A DNA stretch of 33,114 nucleotides from Ornithinibacillus contaminans (GTDB taxonomy: Bacteria > Bacillota > Bacilli > Bacillales > Amphibacillaceae). Numbering within the stretch: the stretch's first letter is position 1; each line of letters opens with the position of its first letter. The stretch spans positions 1 through 33,114 of the forward strand of contig NZ_LDPV02000041.1 of the NCBI RefSeq assembly GCF_001038425.2, read 5' to 3'. Under the pieces are notes generated by a model that ran no database searches, had not been told where the DNA came from, and saw only the letters and a list, made by a program, of their open reading frames with translations. Made by a program: the position numbers and the translations under genes. Below are positions 1-7,983 of this stretch, in pieces.

Positions 1-325
1 GCACGATACCCGCTCCGGGAATATACTTCGCTTTCACTTCCAGCACAGGGGTGACATCTGCTCGAAACTACCTCGCAGTGTCTACCTTGCCGCGGGGGCT
101 TCTGAGCTTCTCGCGCTGAAAAGCAGTGCGCCTGTGTCTGCTAGTATCGCTTCGGAGTATGCTTCCTCAGCGCAAGGGAACGAAGAAGGTTATTCAAGTA
201 GCACCCTCACTGCGGGGGCTCACCTAAGCCCTTCCTCCCGTAGGAGTCTACGTATATTCCCTACACTGAATCAGTGCATTGTTCGTCCTTTTATCTTCTC
301 ATTTTACTTATGTCCCAGCCTCATC
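1..325. repeat. Bacillaceae-style structured intergenic repeat
   Basis: No convincing gene lies here. The sequence is more GC-rich than its surroundings and carries phrases I recall from repetitive intergenic elements of bacilli, such as CTCCCGTAGGAGTCTACG and TGCGGGGGCTCACCTAAG. GGGAATATAC near position 18 is matched by its reverse complement GTATATTCCC near 252, so the element could fold as a long imperfect inverted repeat of about 240 bases. On the minus strand it lies directly downstream of the peptidase gene and could form its 3' end. Short open frames here have no coding character. The family assignment is from memory of the motif style, not a search. Confidence 0.5.
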
Positions 326-332
326 TGTGGTT

Positions 333-2030
333 TTATAGTGCTTTGTCATCCACCGAATTTAAATATTCTTCAATGGTGCTCACAATAGAATCGACCGTTC
401 CTTCTTCAAATGGAGAAAGAAGGTTGGCAGCTTCTACTAATCCTAAGAATGGTTTGGAACCACCTAGTTTACAAAGCTTCAAATAATCGTTCCAAGCATC
501 TTCACGATTCTCTCTGGAACGTTTCCAGAATTGGAATGCACAGACTTGTGCCAATGTGTAATCAATGTAATAGAAAGGTGATCCGAATATATGACCTTGG
601 CGCTGCCAGATTGCCCCAGAACCCCAATAAGGAATATCATCATAATCACGATGTGGTAAATATTTTTCTTCTAGTTCTTTCCAAGCTGTCTTCCGCTCTG
701 CAGGCGTCCATTCTGGATTCTCATATACAAGGTGTTGGAATTCATCGACTGCTACACCGTAAGGAAGAAAACTTAGACCACTTGCTAGATGTGAAAACTT
801 ATATTTATCGGTATCTTCTTTAAAGAATAGCTCCATCCATGGCCATGTGAAAAATTCCATACTCATAGAATGGATTTCCGCCCCTTCATGGGTTGGCCAA
901 ATATACTCAGGAATTCCGATGTTTCGGCTAGAGAAGACTTGGAAAGCATGCCCAGCTTCATGTGTTAGTACATCAATATCACCTGAAGTTCCATTGAAGT
1001 TTGCAAAAATATATGGTGCTTCGTAGTTATCAATAAATGTACAATAGCCACCAGCTTCCTTCCCTTTTTTCGCTTCTAGATCCATTAAATTACGATCAAG
1101 CATGTAATGGAAGAATTCATTTGTTTCAGGAGATAATTCCTCATACATTTTCTTCCCGTTTTCAATGATCCAATCTGGCGAGCCTTTTGGCGTAGCATTA
1201 CCAGTCTTGAATTCGAAGCTTTCATCGTAAAACTTAAGTGAATCGACACCAATACGTTCCGCTTGACGTTCATAGAGCTTCGATACAAGTGGAACAATGG
1301 ATTCTTGAACTTGCTTACGGTAGTTTGCAACCATTTCTGCATTATAATCAATACGCATCATTCGCACATACCCTAGTTCCACAAAGTTTTTGTAGCCTAG
1401 TGTTGTTGCGATTTCGTGACGTACTTTTACTAATTGATCATAAATATCATCGAATTTCTTACTATTTGATTCGAAAAATCCAGATGTTGCAGCAACAGCC
1501 TTTTTCCGAATATCACGGTCTTTATGCTGTAAGAAAGGTCCAAGCTGCGCTAGTGTATAAGTGTTGCCATCAAATTCCAATTGGGCAGATGCCACTAGCT
1601 TGGAGTATTCCGATGTTAGCTTATTCTCTTTTTGCAGTAGCCCTATTACTTCAGGAGCAAATGCTTTAATCGAGTAATCAGCAATTTCAAATAGCTGTGA
1701 TCCCCATTTTTTCTCCAGTTCATCACGGAAAGGGGTAGTAATTAATTCTTTATAAAAATCGGTGTTAAGCTTATTTATCTCAGGTGATACTTCATCCCAG
1801 TAATCACGTTCTGCTTGATAGAACTCATCATTCGTATCAATTGATGCGCGAATATAAACTAAGTTGAAAAGTGTTGTAATGTCATTACGGAAAGCATTGA
1901 TTTGTTCAATTGCTTTATTTTGCTCCTCTACTGATGAAGCATTTTTAAAGGACTCAAGTAACGCTGCGAATTTCACTTTTCCTTGCTCTAAGTCTGGTCG
2001 CTCGTATGTATAATTTTCAAACGTCTGCAT
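333..2030 (-). CDS. M3 family oligoendopeptidase (PepF-like)
   Basis: This is a 565-residue cytoplasmic zinc metallopeptidase of family M3, which cleaves short peptides during peptide turnover. The zinc-binding HEAGH sits at residues 357-361, and a glutamate in THEGAEIHSMSMEF, about 24 residues downstream (E385), fits the third zinc ligand. The N-terminal half is the all-helical domain usual for oligoendopeptidase F relatives, and the length is normal. No signal peptide is seen. The ATG is preceded by a GAGGGGG ribosome binding site. The gene appears monocistronic: about 340 bases with a repeat array separate it from the symporter gene upstream on the same strand. The family call is firm; substrate preference cannot be read. 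Confidence 0.93.
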   Translation of the reverse strand: MQTFENYTYERPDLEQGKVKFAALLESFKNASSVEEQNKAIEQINAFRNDITTLFNLVYIRASIDTNDEFYQAERDYWDEVSPEINKLNTDFYKELITTPFRDELEKKWGSQLFEIADYSIKAFAPEVIGLLQKENKLTSEYSKLVASAQLEFDGNTYTLAQLGPFLQHKDRDIRKKAVAATSGFFESNSKKFDDIYDQLVKVRHEIATTLGYKNFVELGYVRMMRIDYNAEMVANYRKQVQESIVPLVSKLYERQAERIGVDSLKFYDESFEFKTGNATPKGSPDWIIENGKKMYEELSPETNEFFHYMLDRNLMDLEAKKGKEAGGYCTFIDNYEAPYIFANFNGTSGDIDVLTHEAGHAFQVFSSRNIGIPEYIWPTHEGAEIHSMSMEFFTWPWMELFFKEDTDKYKFSHLASGLSFLPYGVAVDEFQHLVYENPEWTPAERKTAWKELEEKYLPHRDYDDIPYWGSGAIWQRQGHIFGSPFYYIDYTLAQVCAFQFWKRSRENREDAWNDYLKLCKLGGSKPFLGLVEAANLLSPFEEGTVDSIVSTIEEYLNSVDDKAL

Positions 2031-2065
2031 CCTAATTCCCCCTCAAAATTTTAATTCATATATCT

Positions 2066-2071
2066 ATTATA
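2066..2071 (-). promoter_or_regulatory. Probable -10 element of the peptidase gene
   Basis: On the minus strand this reads TATAAT, about 36 bases upstream of the peptidase ATG. The best -35 candidates in the T-rich stretch upstream are weak (TTTTTT at 17-bp spacing, TTGTTT at 20-bp spacing), so only the -10 is convincing. Confidence 0.4.
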
Positions 2072-2156
2072 GTTTACACTATTTTCGGAAAAAACAAGAT
2101 AATGAAGTGCTGAAATGACGGATTATTTTTTTGTGGGATAGATTTGATGCTGTTGA

Positions 2157-2345
2157 TTGGGTTCGGGATATATGCTGGTTTGTTCGGGAGTTGTGTGGTC
2201 GTGTTCGGGATATCCAGCGGGCACTTCGGTATATAATCGTTTTGCTTCGGGATTGTTGCTGGAGTTCGGGATTTTACTTGCTATGTTCGGGAAATCTGCT
2301 GTGAGGTTCGGGATTGCATCAAAAACTTCGGGATTGCATCATCAT
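2157..2345. repeat. Degenerate 19-21 bp tandem array, core TTCGGGAT
   Basis: About nine units of 19-21 bases each begin with TTCGGGA or a one-base variant; the rest varies but often reads like ATATCTGCTGGT. The array lies between two minus-strand genes. An open frame through it gives low-complexity peptide with no ribosome binding site and is rejected. The units resemble the reverse complement of the array at 32690-32850 (core ATCAGCAGAWATC), suggesting one family in opposite orientations. Period and core are read directly; the family link is inference. Confidence 0.7.
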
Positions 2346-2350
2346 AGAGA

Positions 2351-2373
2351 AGAACTGGCTAAGTGCCAGTTCT
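2351..2373 (-). terminator. Hairpin terminator of the symporter gene
   Basis: AGAACTGGC and GCCAGTTCT form a perfect 9-bp stem with a 5-base loop, overlapping the symporter stop codon. On the minus strand it is followed by TTCTC rather than a long T tract, so it may be weak or act in mRNA stability. Confidence 0.55.
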
Positions 2374-3574
2374 ATGCAGCGGTTGCCTCCTTTTTTCTCT
2401 CTGATTGCTCGACGACTATACTGGCACTCGCATCACCCATGACATTTGTTGCGGTTCGTATCATATCGAGCACCCGATCAATACCGGCAATAAGTGCGAT
2501 TGCCTCAAGTGGGAGATTAACAGCAGCTAAGGTCATTGTCAGCATAACCATGCCAGCACCTGGAACACCAGCTGCCCCAATTGAAGCGAGTGTTGCGACA
2601 AGGGCAACTACTAGAAATTCTGAAAAAGATAATTGAATGCCAAAGTATTGTGCAGTAAATACAACGGCGATTCCTTGATAAATTGCCGTTCCATCCATAT
2701 TAATTGTTGCACCAAGTGGTAAAACAAAGCTGCTCGTTTCCTTGGATACCCCTAGATTTTCCTGGGTGTTTTTCATGGTAACAGGGAGTGTTCCTGAGCT
2801 ACTGCAGGTGGTGAAGGCAACTGTTGCGGCAGGGAGGATACCTTTTAGAAAATGGAGTGGACTCATTTTTCCGAGTGATTTAACTGCAAGGGAATACACC
2901 ACTCCGATATGGATAGCACAGGCAATCAGTACGGCAAGGATTAGCTTCATTAGCGGTAGCAAAACATCAAGCCCATATTGCCCCACAATTGGAGCGAGTA
3001 ATCCGAATATACCTAAGGGAACTAGTTTCATAATCATATTCGTTACCTTATACATTATTTCTGCTAGTCCTTCAAAAAATCGCTGAACAGGTGCTGCTTT
3101 TTCACCAACTAACGTAATCCCTATACCTAGGAAGATGGCAAAGAAGATAATTTGTAGTACATTTGCGGTCGCAAGTGATTCTACAGGATTAGTAGGGACA
3201 ATATTTAATAAGGTATCGATCACACTTTGATTCTCTCCAGAGGGAATGTTTTCCTCATTTAACGTCACATCAACGCCAGTACCTGGGGAGATAAGTGAGG
3301 CAACAAATAAACCTATTACAACGGCAATTAAGCTGGTTGCCAAATAATAGCCAATTGTTTTACTCCCAAGTCGTCCAAGCTTTTTCATATCCCCAGCATT
3401 GGTAATCCCAACAACGATCGTGGCAAGTATCAATGGTACAATAATGAACTTAATTAATCGTAAAAATAAATCCCCGAGTGGCTGTACGTAAGACGCATTT
3501 TCTCTAAAAATCATCCCAACGATAATTGCCAGAACAAACGCTATCCCAATTTGCCACAGAAATCCTTTTCTCAT
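2372..3574 (-). CDS. Dicarboxylate/amino acid:cation symporter (DAACS family)
   Basis: This 400-residue polytopic membrane protein belongs to the GltP/GltT/DctA family, which takes up glutamate, aspartate or C4-dicarboxylates with protons or sodium. The family's re-entrant-loop serine motif SSSGT is at residues 258-262 and the substrate/cation motif NMDGT at 292-296, followed by a PGAG hairpin region near 335. Hydrophobic segments run along the whole length and the size is normal. The start ATG follows an AAAGGAG site. It is transcribed alone, divergently from the small membrane protein at 3694. Whether the substrate is glutamate, aspartate or a dicarboxylate cannot be decided from the sequence alone. 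Confidence 0.92.
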   Translation of the reverse strand: MRKGFLWQIGIAFVLAIIVGMIFRENASYVQPLGDLFLRLIKFIIVPLILATIVVGITNAGDMKKLGRLGSKTIGYYLATSLIAVVIGLFVASLISPGTGVDVTLNEENIPSGENQSVIDTLLNIVPTNPVESLATANVLQIIFFAIFLGIGITLVGEKAAPVQRFFEGLAEIMYKVTNMIMKLVPLGIFGLLAPIVGQYGLDVLLPLMKLILAVLIACAIHIGVVYSLAVKSLGKMSPLHFLKGILPAATVAFTTCSSSGTLPVTMKNTQENLGVSKETSSFVLPLGATINMDGTAIYQGIAVVFTAQYFGIQLSFSEFLVVALVATLASIGAAGVPGAGMVMLTMTLAAVNLPLEAIALIAGIDRVLDMIRTATNVMGDASASIVVEQSERKKEATAA

Positions 3575-3693
3575 AAAACGCTCCTTTCTAGTGTAGAATC
3601 TTCCTTTCCTTAATAGTATTTATTAATAATTTTATATATTCCTCAATATACATACGATAAACGGGAATATGAATTTGAAATGGGGGATAAATC

Positions 3694-3978
3694 ATGCTTG
3701 AAGAAGTTATTATGACGATTGGGGCAGTACTGGCTGTCATCGCTATAGTGCTTGGACTACTCGGTATCAGAATTAGCCGAGTAACCTATTTACCGTATAT
3801 TCCAAGTTTGGTCATGTTTGCTTGCGGTGTTGCGGTATTATTACTTACGACGGTTGTAAAGAAAATGGAATTTATGGAAGTAGGACTTGGGGGATGGGGA
3901 ATAGCCTGTCTGTTTGCAGCTGTAATAGGATTTTTTGTAATTAGTGTGACACATGCATTTAAGGTACATAAAGGATAA
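3694..3978 (+). CDS. Small membrane protein, function unknown
   Basis: I do not recognise a named family. The 94-residue product has three hydrophobic segments, roughly residues 6-24, 34-54 and 65-86, joined by short basic or charged loops and ending in a basic tail (FKVHKG). A GGGGG ribosome binding site precedes the ATG at a good distance. It is transcribed alone between the divergent symporter gene and the convergent cvfB-like gene, and ends just before a strong bidirectional terminator, supporting a real gene. Confidence 0.75.
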   Translation: MLEEVIMTIGAVLAVIAIVLGLLGIRISRVTYLPYIPSLVMFACGVAVLLLTTVVKKMEFMEVGLGGWGIACLFAAVIGFFVISVTHAFKVHKG

Positions 3979-3990
3979 TGAAAATAAATA

Positions 3991-4026
3991 GGGCATGTAA
4001 CTCAGTAGAATCCTGAGTTCATGCCC
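3991..4026. terminator. Bidirectional terminator between convergent genes
   Basis: GGGCATG pairs with CATGCCC and, after a one-base mismatch, ACTCAG pairs with CTGAGT, giving a 13-bp stem with a 7-base loop. T-rich sequence follows on both strands. It lies between the stops of the small membrane protein and the CvfB-like gene. Confidence 0.85.
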
Positions 4027-4033
4027 TAACATC

Positions 4034-4888
4034 TTATTTTAAATAGGTATTTCCCTCACGTTGCTCTATTTTTCCTTCTTTCATTAGCTTTCCGAGAGCG
4101 CGTTTAAATGCTGCTTTACTGATGTTAAATGTTCCGCGAATATCATCCGGATCACTTTTATCACTAAACGGAATGATACCATCATGATTCGCTAAGTGTT
4201 CTAAAATCATCTCTGCGTCATCAATCATGCCGTGTTGTTTAAGTGGTCTCAGCGAGATGTTCAGTGTCCCATCTTCTTTTACTTCGATTACTCTTCCTTG
4301 GACTAGTTCCCCTAGACGAGGCTCTTCTTTCCGCTCAGTATGGTGAATAAATCCACGGTAATCCTCTTCAGTAATGATGGCAGAACCTTCTCTACTTGTA
4401 TGATAGACTCTTCCAGATACGGTTTGATTTAAAAGTTCATCAGGCGCAAGCTCAATTTCTCGCCAAATAACACCTTCTGTCGCTGGAATTGCTAGTAGGC
4501 GACCTTTTTGATCCTTACCTAATGTAACGAATAGCTCATCCTCTTCTTTTGGCCATACATTTTCAAATAATGGTAAGTCATCCTTTGATACTAAGAATTC
4601 CTTTGTTGTACCGATATCAACAAATGCTCCTAGATGAGGTAAAACACTCACTACTTTTGCCCAACCATACTCGTCCATAATAATGTCAGGCAGTTTGGTA
4701 GTAGCTGTTAGGTTCCCTTTTTTATCTTGGTATAAGAATACATCGACTTCTTGCTCTAGTTCGAGTTCTTTATCAGTTTCGTTATGGTGTAATAAAGCTT
4801 CTATTTGGTCCTTAGCTAAAACAAAGCCATTATCGATCATTCGAGCGACGGTCATTGTTTGAATGGTACCGATTAGTGATTCGTACAT
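4034..4888 (-). CDS. cvfB: S1-like RNA-binding protein CvfB (YitL family)
   Basis: The 284-residue protein matches the CvfB/YitL family: tandem S1-like OB folds followed by a C-terminal winged helix. One S1-like repeat is visible around LPHLGAFVDIGTTKEFLVSKDD (about residues 84-105), a further one around ELVQGRVIEVKEDGTLNISLRP, and the winged helix covers about the last 65 residues (FNISKAAFKRALGKLMKEGKI). Family members bind RNA; in Staphylococcus CvfB affects virulence gene expression. An AAGAAGGG site precedes the ATG. A strong hairpin with a T run lies 24-57 bases upstream, so the gene either has its own weak promoter or is controlled by readthrough of a leader (see 4911-5239). Confidence 0.9.
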   Translation of the reverse strand: MYESLIGTIQTMTVARMIDNGFVLAKDQIEALLHHNETDKELELEQEVDVFLYQDKKGNLTATTKLPDIIMDEYGWAKVVSVLPHLGAFVDIGTTKEFLVSKDDLPLFENVWPKEEDELFVTLGKDQKGRLLAIPATEGVIWREIELAPDELLNQTVSGRVYHTSREGSAIITEEDYRGFIHHTERKEEPRLGELVQGRVIEVKEDGTLNISLRPLKQHGMIDDAEMILEHLANHDGIIPFSDKSDPDDIRGTFNISKAAFKRALGKLMKEGKIEQREGNTYLK

Positions 4889-4910
4889 CTTAACCCTTCT
4901 TTCATCTATA

Positions 4911-4945
4911 TGTAATGGAAAAGGGATACCCTATAGGTTAGAGTA
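4911..4945 (-). terminator. Rho-independent terminator just upstream of cvfB
   Basis: On the minus strand AAAGGGGTACTC and GGGTATCCCTTT form a roughly 12-bp stem, including G-U pairs, with a 9-base loop and end in TTTTCC. Its position immediately before the cvfB start suggests it ends an upstream RNA or acts as an attenuator. Confidence 0.6.
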
Positions 4946-5239
4946 CCCCTTTGATTTCTAAAGTAACATAGTTTATTTTTTATTTTATCCCGATTTTTTC
5001 GTATCGGGTGGGAAATTCAATTTAAATTATTTGGATAAGATAACAACTCGTTAACGCTGTTCGAGATGTTTCGAATTTCACTTTAACCGCGGTATATGTT
5101 CCACCAGATCTTCTAACTTAAGCAACGTAAGCCCTACCTGCTCTTACGTCCTTGCGACCCTTTAGTCGCGCCAGTGTGAATAAGCATCAACAAAAACACT
5201 GTAGAATGCCAGCTTACTCATATGCTACTTTAGTAACGT
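4911..5239 (-). ncRNA. Candidate structured noncoding RNA or cvfB leader
   Basis: This 380-base gap has no gene, but a strong minus-strand promoter (5244-5272) points into it and a terminator closes it. The predicted transcript of about 325 bases has several clean helices: TGAGTAAGC with GCTTATTCA (9 bp), GCGAC with GTCGC, ACGTAAG with CTTACGT, and TTCGA with TCGAA. A segment reads GGTGGAAC, then ATAT, then ACCGCGG, reminiscent of the T-box motif GGTGGNACCGCG but interrupted. It may be an independent small RNA or an attenuated leader. I cannot assign it to a known family. Confidence 0.4.
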
Positions 5240-5243
5240 TAGT

Positions 5244-5272
5244 ATTATCTCATGGATGTAGCATGTTGTCAA
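5244..5272 (-). promoter_or_regulatory. Strong sigma-A promoter at the end of the permease gene
   Basis: On the minus strand TTGACA (5267-5272), a 17-bp spacer and GATAAT (5244-5249) form a near-consensus vegetative promoter. The -35 box overlaps the stop codon of the preceding permease gene. It fires towards cvfB, which starts about 350 bases away. Confidence 0.6.
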
Positions 5273-5931
5273 GCTGACTCCTTGACAGTGAATAGTTTGG
5301 TTGAGAGTTTCAACGAAAAGTAATATAAAATCAGGGCACATAAAGGTAGTGTAAGGTATGGCTGAAACGGTATAAATTTCTCGATTAATGGAACGAATCC
5401 TCGATCCAAATTATTAAAATTTATATAGTACTGCATACCTAAAATTTTTACTAGAGCATCTAATGAAAAAAAGAAAATGAGCATATAGATTACTCCTACA
5501 ATGATAGTTCCAATAACAAACGATTTTATTAGATAATAAAGTGGAACATAGACTGCAAGCATGATTAAACCTAGACTAAGTAAGATGATAATCTCTTTCC
5601 ATCCAAATACGTAAATACCATCAGGTAAGATTGCTTCTACAATATGCCCTATAGCAAATTGATACAATACAATGATAATCCATATTATAAAGAGAAAGAT
5701 ATATTTACTGAATACAATTGAATCAGGCTTTAAAGGTAAACTTTTTAAATACCTGTTGATGCTTGCTCGATGATCAGTAAAGAAGCTTCCAATTATAGCT
5801 GTTGGTAATGATAAGCATAAACTGGTAAGGAAAGGTGGAATCGTAATCAAGAAACCAATCGTAATAACTATTAAAATGAAAATTATTGTACTTAAATGTT
5901 GTAATAAGTCTTTCTTAACTAAACTATTCAA
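5269..5931 (-). CDS. ABC-2 type transporter permease (second)
   Basis: This is a hydrophobic membrane protein of 220 residues with about six membrane segments, typical of ABC-2 permeases in small GntR-controlled ABC operons. I chose the TTG at 5929-5931 because an AAGGGGGGTG ribosome binding site sits just upstream; a longer frame to 6006 would overlap the preceding permease gene and its extra residues look non-homologous. It begins 13 bases after the first permease gene ends, so the two are co-transcribed and probably form a heterodimer with the ATPase at 6582-7436. Substrate unknown. Confidence 0.8.
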   Translation of the reverse strand: MNSLVKKDLLQHLSTIIFILIVITIGFLITIPPFLTSLCLSLPTAIIGSFFTDHRASINRYLKSLPLKPDSIVFSKYIFLFIIWIIIVLYQFAIGHIVEAILPDGIYVFGWKEIIILLSLGLIMLAVYVPLYYLIKSFVIGTIIVGVIYMLIFFFSLDALVKILGMQYYINFNNLDRGFVPLIEKFIPFQPYLTLPLCALILYYFSLKLSTKLFTVKESA

Positions 5932-5944
5932 TATTGCACCCCCC

Positions 5945-6580
5945 TTATAAAATATCCTTTTTTGTGAATAACCAGAAAGATAGCCTAAAAGATAAATAGA
6001 GAACAATTCCTGAAAAAATTAATAAGTAAATTGATTGACCATTAGTAATATTTATTAGGAAATCTCTTATTGGATCATCAAATGAAATTAATGGATTTCC
6101 GGTTATAACTGCATAAGAATAGATGAAAAATACAGCTGAAAGCATGAAAAAAGTCACTGCACGTGTGAAATTCCTGAAATAATAGAAAAACGGAATATAA
6201 ATAGATAATAAGAGAGAATTCACTATAAAAAGCTGCAAGATTTCAAATCCAGTCATAGATTGTAATATTAAATAAGGTAGCCTTTGATAAGCAACAGCGT
6301 CAAAAAGCCAAAGAAATAACATTGCACCAAGTGTAATTGACAGTAAAAATAAATATCTTGCTAAGACTAATTGTTTACGTTGAATAGGCATGCTGACCAG
6401 AAAACGATTTACGTTATTTTGACTATCCAAAAAAAATACAAGAGGGATAAAACCAGAAATAATCCAAATGGTAATACCGATACTAGGAACATTCATGATA
6501 TACGAAAGCGGGATAAATACAGTGAAAATTAGAATATACAATCGTGTAGCTTTCATTTCCCGTAAATAAAGCTGTCTCAC
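5945..6580 (-). CDS. ABC-2 type transporter permease (first)
   Basis: The 211-residue product has about six hydrophobic helices and begins with a short basic stretch (MRQLYLREMKATRLY). It resembles the second permease: both contain an 'FLDSQNNVNRFLVSMPI'-type loop (DHRASINRYLKSLPL in the partner) after the second helix, so they look like paralogues from a duplication. Translation starts at a GTG preceded by AAAGGAG, one base after the ATPase gene stops. It should form the membrane part of an ABC exporter with the downstream permease. Confidence 0.85.
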   Translation of the reverse strand: MRQLYLREMKATRLYILIFTVFIPLSYIMNVPSIGITIWIISGFIPLVFFLDSQNNVNRFLVSMPIQRKQLVLARYLFLLSITLGAMLFLWLFDAVAYQRLPYLILQSMTGFEILQLFIVNSLLLSIYIPFFYYFRNFTRAVTFFMLSAVFFIYSYAVITGNPLISFDDPIRDFLINITNGQSIYLLIFSGIVLYLSFRLSFWLFTKKDIL

Positions 6581-6581
6581 G

Positions 6582-7436
6582 TTAATTCTCCTTTCTGGTC
6601 ATGAAATACATAATATCCTCAATACTTGCTGGCTCTATTACAACACTTTCTCCGAAGGGCTTGAATAATGCTGGGTCTCCTTCAAACAAAGCAGTAAATC
6701 CAACCTCTGATTGCTTGATGCCAGTAAATAATTCCTTCGTGTCAGCGTCAATCAATTCGGTCTTTCCTTTTACAATATGGAAATTTTCTTTAATATCCTC
6801 CATACTATTTTGAAAGAGAATTTTTCCTTTATCGATAAAAATTATATAGTCCGCTATTCGGTCAAGGTCCGTTGTAATATGGGTAGAGAAGAATATCGTT
6901 TGGTTTTCTTTAACCATCAATTCTTGTAACAAATCCAAAAGTTCTCTCCTGAAAACCGGATCCAATCCAGCAGTTGGTTCGTCCATGACAATAAATTCTG
7001 GTTCATGGCTAAGTGCAAACAAAAGTGATGTCTTCATTTTCATTCCTTTAGAGAACTTTTTAATTTTCTTCCTAGTCGGTAACTCAAATTTTTTCACATA
7101 CTGTTGGAATAGTTCTTCATTCCAAGATTCATAGAGTGGGGCGATAAAGGATTTCATATTCTTAATCGTAAAATCCTCGTACATATATAGTTCATCATAA
7201 ACAAATCCGATTTTTTGTTTAATACTTGAATCCTGATGTGAAGCTCCGAAAAGCTTGATATTTCCCTCATCGAACTGGAGAATGTCCATCATCATTTGAA
7301 TTGTTGTAGTTTTTCCGCTGCCATTTGGTCCGATAAAACCAGTTATGTAACCGCGAGGAATAGTAAATGATATGTTTTCAATTGAAAAATCTTTTCTATT
7401 TTTGGTTACATGGTGGAATTCTACTGTATTCATCAT
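6582..7436 (-). CDS. ABC transporter ATP-binding protein (YtrB-like)
   Basis: The 284-residue ATPase has Walker A GPNGSGKTT at residues 36-44, an unusual signature FSKGMKMK at 128-135 in place of LSGGQ, Walker B FIVMDEP at about 148-154 and a switch histidine in FFSTH. The signature variant is common in ATPases of GntR-controlled ABC-2 exporters such as YtrB and YhcG. The start ATG overlaps the stop of the regulator gene, indicating translational coupling. Homologous operons respond to cell-wall antibiotics or envelope stress; that role here is inference, and the transported substrate cannot be read. Confidence 0.9.
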   Translation of the reverse strand: MMNTVEFHHVTKNRKDFSIENISFTIPRGYITGFIGPNGSGKTTTIQMMMDILQFDEGNIKLFGASHQDSSIKQKIGFVYDELYMYEDFTIKNMKSFIAPLYESWNEELFQQYVKKFELPTRKKIKKFSKGMKMKTSLLFALSHEPEFIVMDEPTAGLDPVFRRELLDLLQELMVKENQTIFFSTHITTDLDRIADYIIFIDKGKILFQNSMEDIKENFHIVKGKTELIDADTKELFTGIKQSEVGFTALFEGDPALFKPFGESVVIEPASIEDIMYFMTRKEN

Positions 7437-7813
7437 TCATTCTCCTCCTCAAAATAGATTTCAATCATTTGAACTATTTCCCTTTTTGTAAGTCCGAGAT
7501 GTTTACTTGCTTTCACAAGCTTTTCGAGGTCATTCTCTAGTTCCCTCACTTGCCATTCTCGTAAGACATGTGGTTGTTGGCCGGCGACAAAGCTCCCTTT
7601 GCCAACTGAGGTAACTAGATAGCCCTCTTTTTCTAGTTCTTCATATGCTCGTTTTGTGGTAATGACACTGACTTTTAAATCTTTGGCCAGAAGTCGCATG
7701 GAAGGGAGTGCATCCCCCTCCTTTAGTGTGCCTGAGAATATATGCTGTTTAATCTGTTCCTTAATTTGTAAGAACAGCGGATCCTTACTACTGGTTGAAA
7801 TGATAATATTCAT
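7433..7813 (-). CDS. GntR family regulator, YtrA subfamily
   Basis: This 126-residue protein has the YtrA layout: an N-terminal winged helix (ALPSMRLLAKDLKVSVITTK, then a wing with YLVTSVGKGSFVAG) and a short helical C-terminal dimerisation part, without the large effector domain of other GntR proteins. I chose the ATG at 7811-7813 because it follows AGGAGGTG at good spacing; the upstream GTG lies inside that site. It is the first gene of the ABC operon and probably represses it through the palindrome at 7834-7850. The inducing signal is unknown. Confidence 0.9.
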   Translation of the reverse strand: MNIIISTSSKDPLFLQIKEQIKQHIFSGTLKEGDALPSMRLLAKDLKVSVITTKRAYEELEKEGYLVTSVGKGSFVAGQQPHVLREWQVRELENDLEKLVKASKHLGLTKREIVQMIEIYFEEENE

Positions 7814-7833
7814 ATTTGGCACCTCCTGAAGTT

Positions 7834-7850
7834 GTATATATTATATATAC
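7834..7850 (-). promoter_or_regulatory. Predicted operator of the YtrA-type regulator
   Basis: GTATATATTATATATAC is a perfect 17-base palindrome around a central base, lying where transcription from the adjacent promoter should start. Further GTATATA-type half sites overlap the -10 region. Autorepression is inferred from this position and from known YtrA-type operons. Confidence 0.55.
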
Positions 7851-7854
7851 TCAA

Positions 7855-7883
7855 TATATACAATATATACACCGAGGTGTCAA
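7855..7883 (-). promoter_or_regulatory. Promoter of the GntR-ABC operon
   Basis: On the minus strand TTGACA (7878-7883), a 17-bp spacer and TATATA (7855-7860) form a strong sigma-A promoter upstream of the regulator gene. Confidence 0.65.
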
Positions 7884-7983
7884 GGAGATTTATGAAAATT
7901 TTGACGCGAAATTCTTTAAATGGATTTTTAGCATGATATACTAGGTAATAGAAGCAGAATATTAATAACTGGAGATAGTAGAC

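Noticed and set aside
2157-2636. A 159-residue open frame on the plus strand through the TTCGGG array and into the symporter gene
   Set aside because: It has repeat-derived low-complexity sequence, no ribosome binding site, and runs antisense to a certain gene.
5090-5135. T-box riboswitch on the minus strand
   Set aside because: The GGTGG and ACCGCGG parts are interrupted by extra bases, and I could not find a specifier loop or other T-box elements; the downstream gene is not tRNA- or amino-acid-related.
5932-6006. Longer start for the second ABC permease
   Set aside because: It overlaps the first permease gene; the TTG at 5931 has a strong ribosome binding site.
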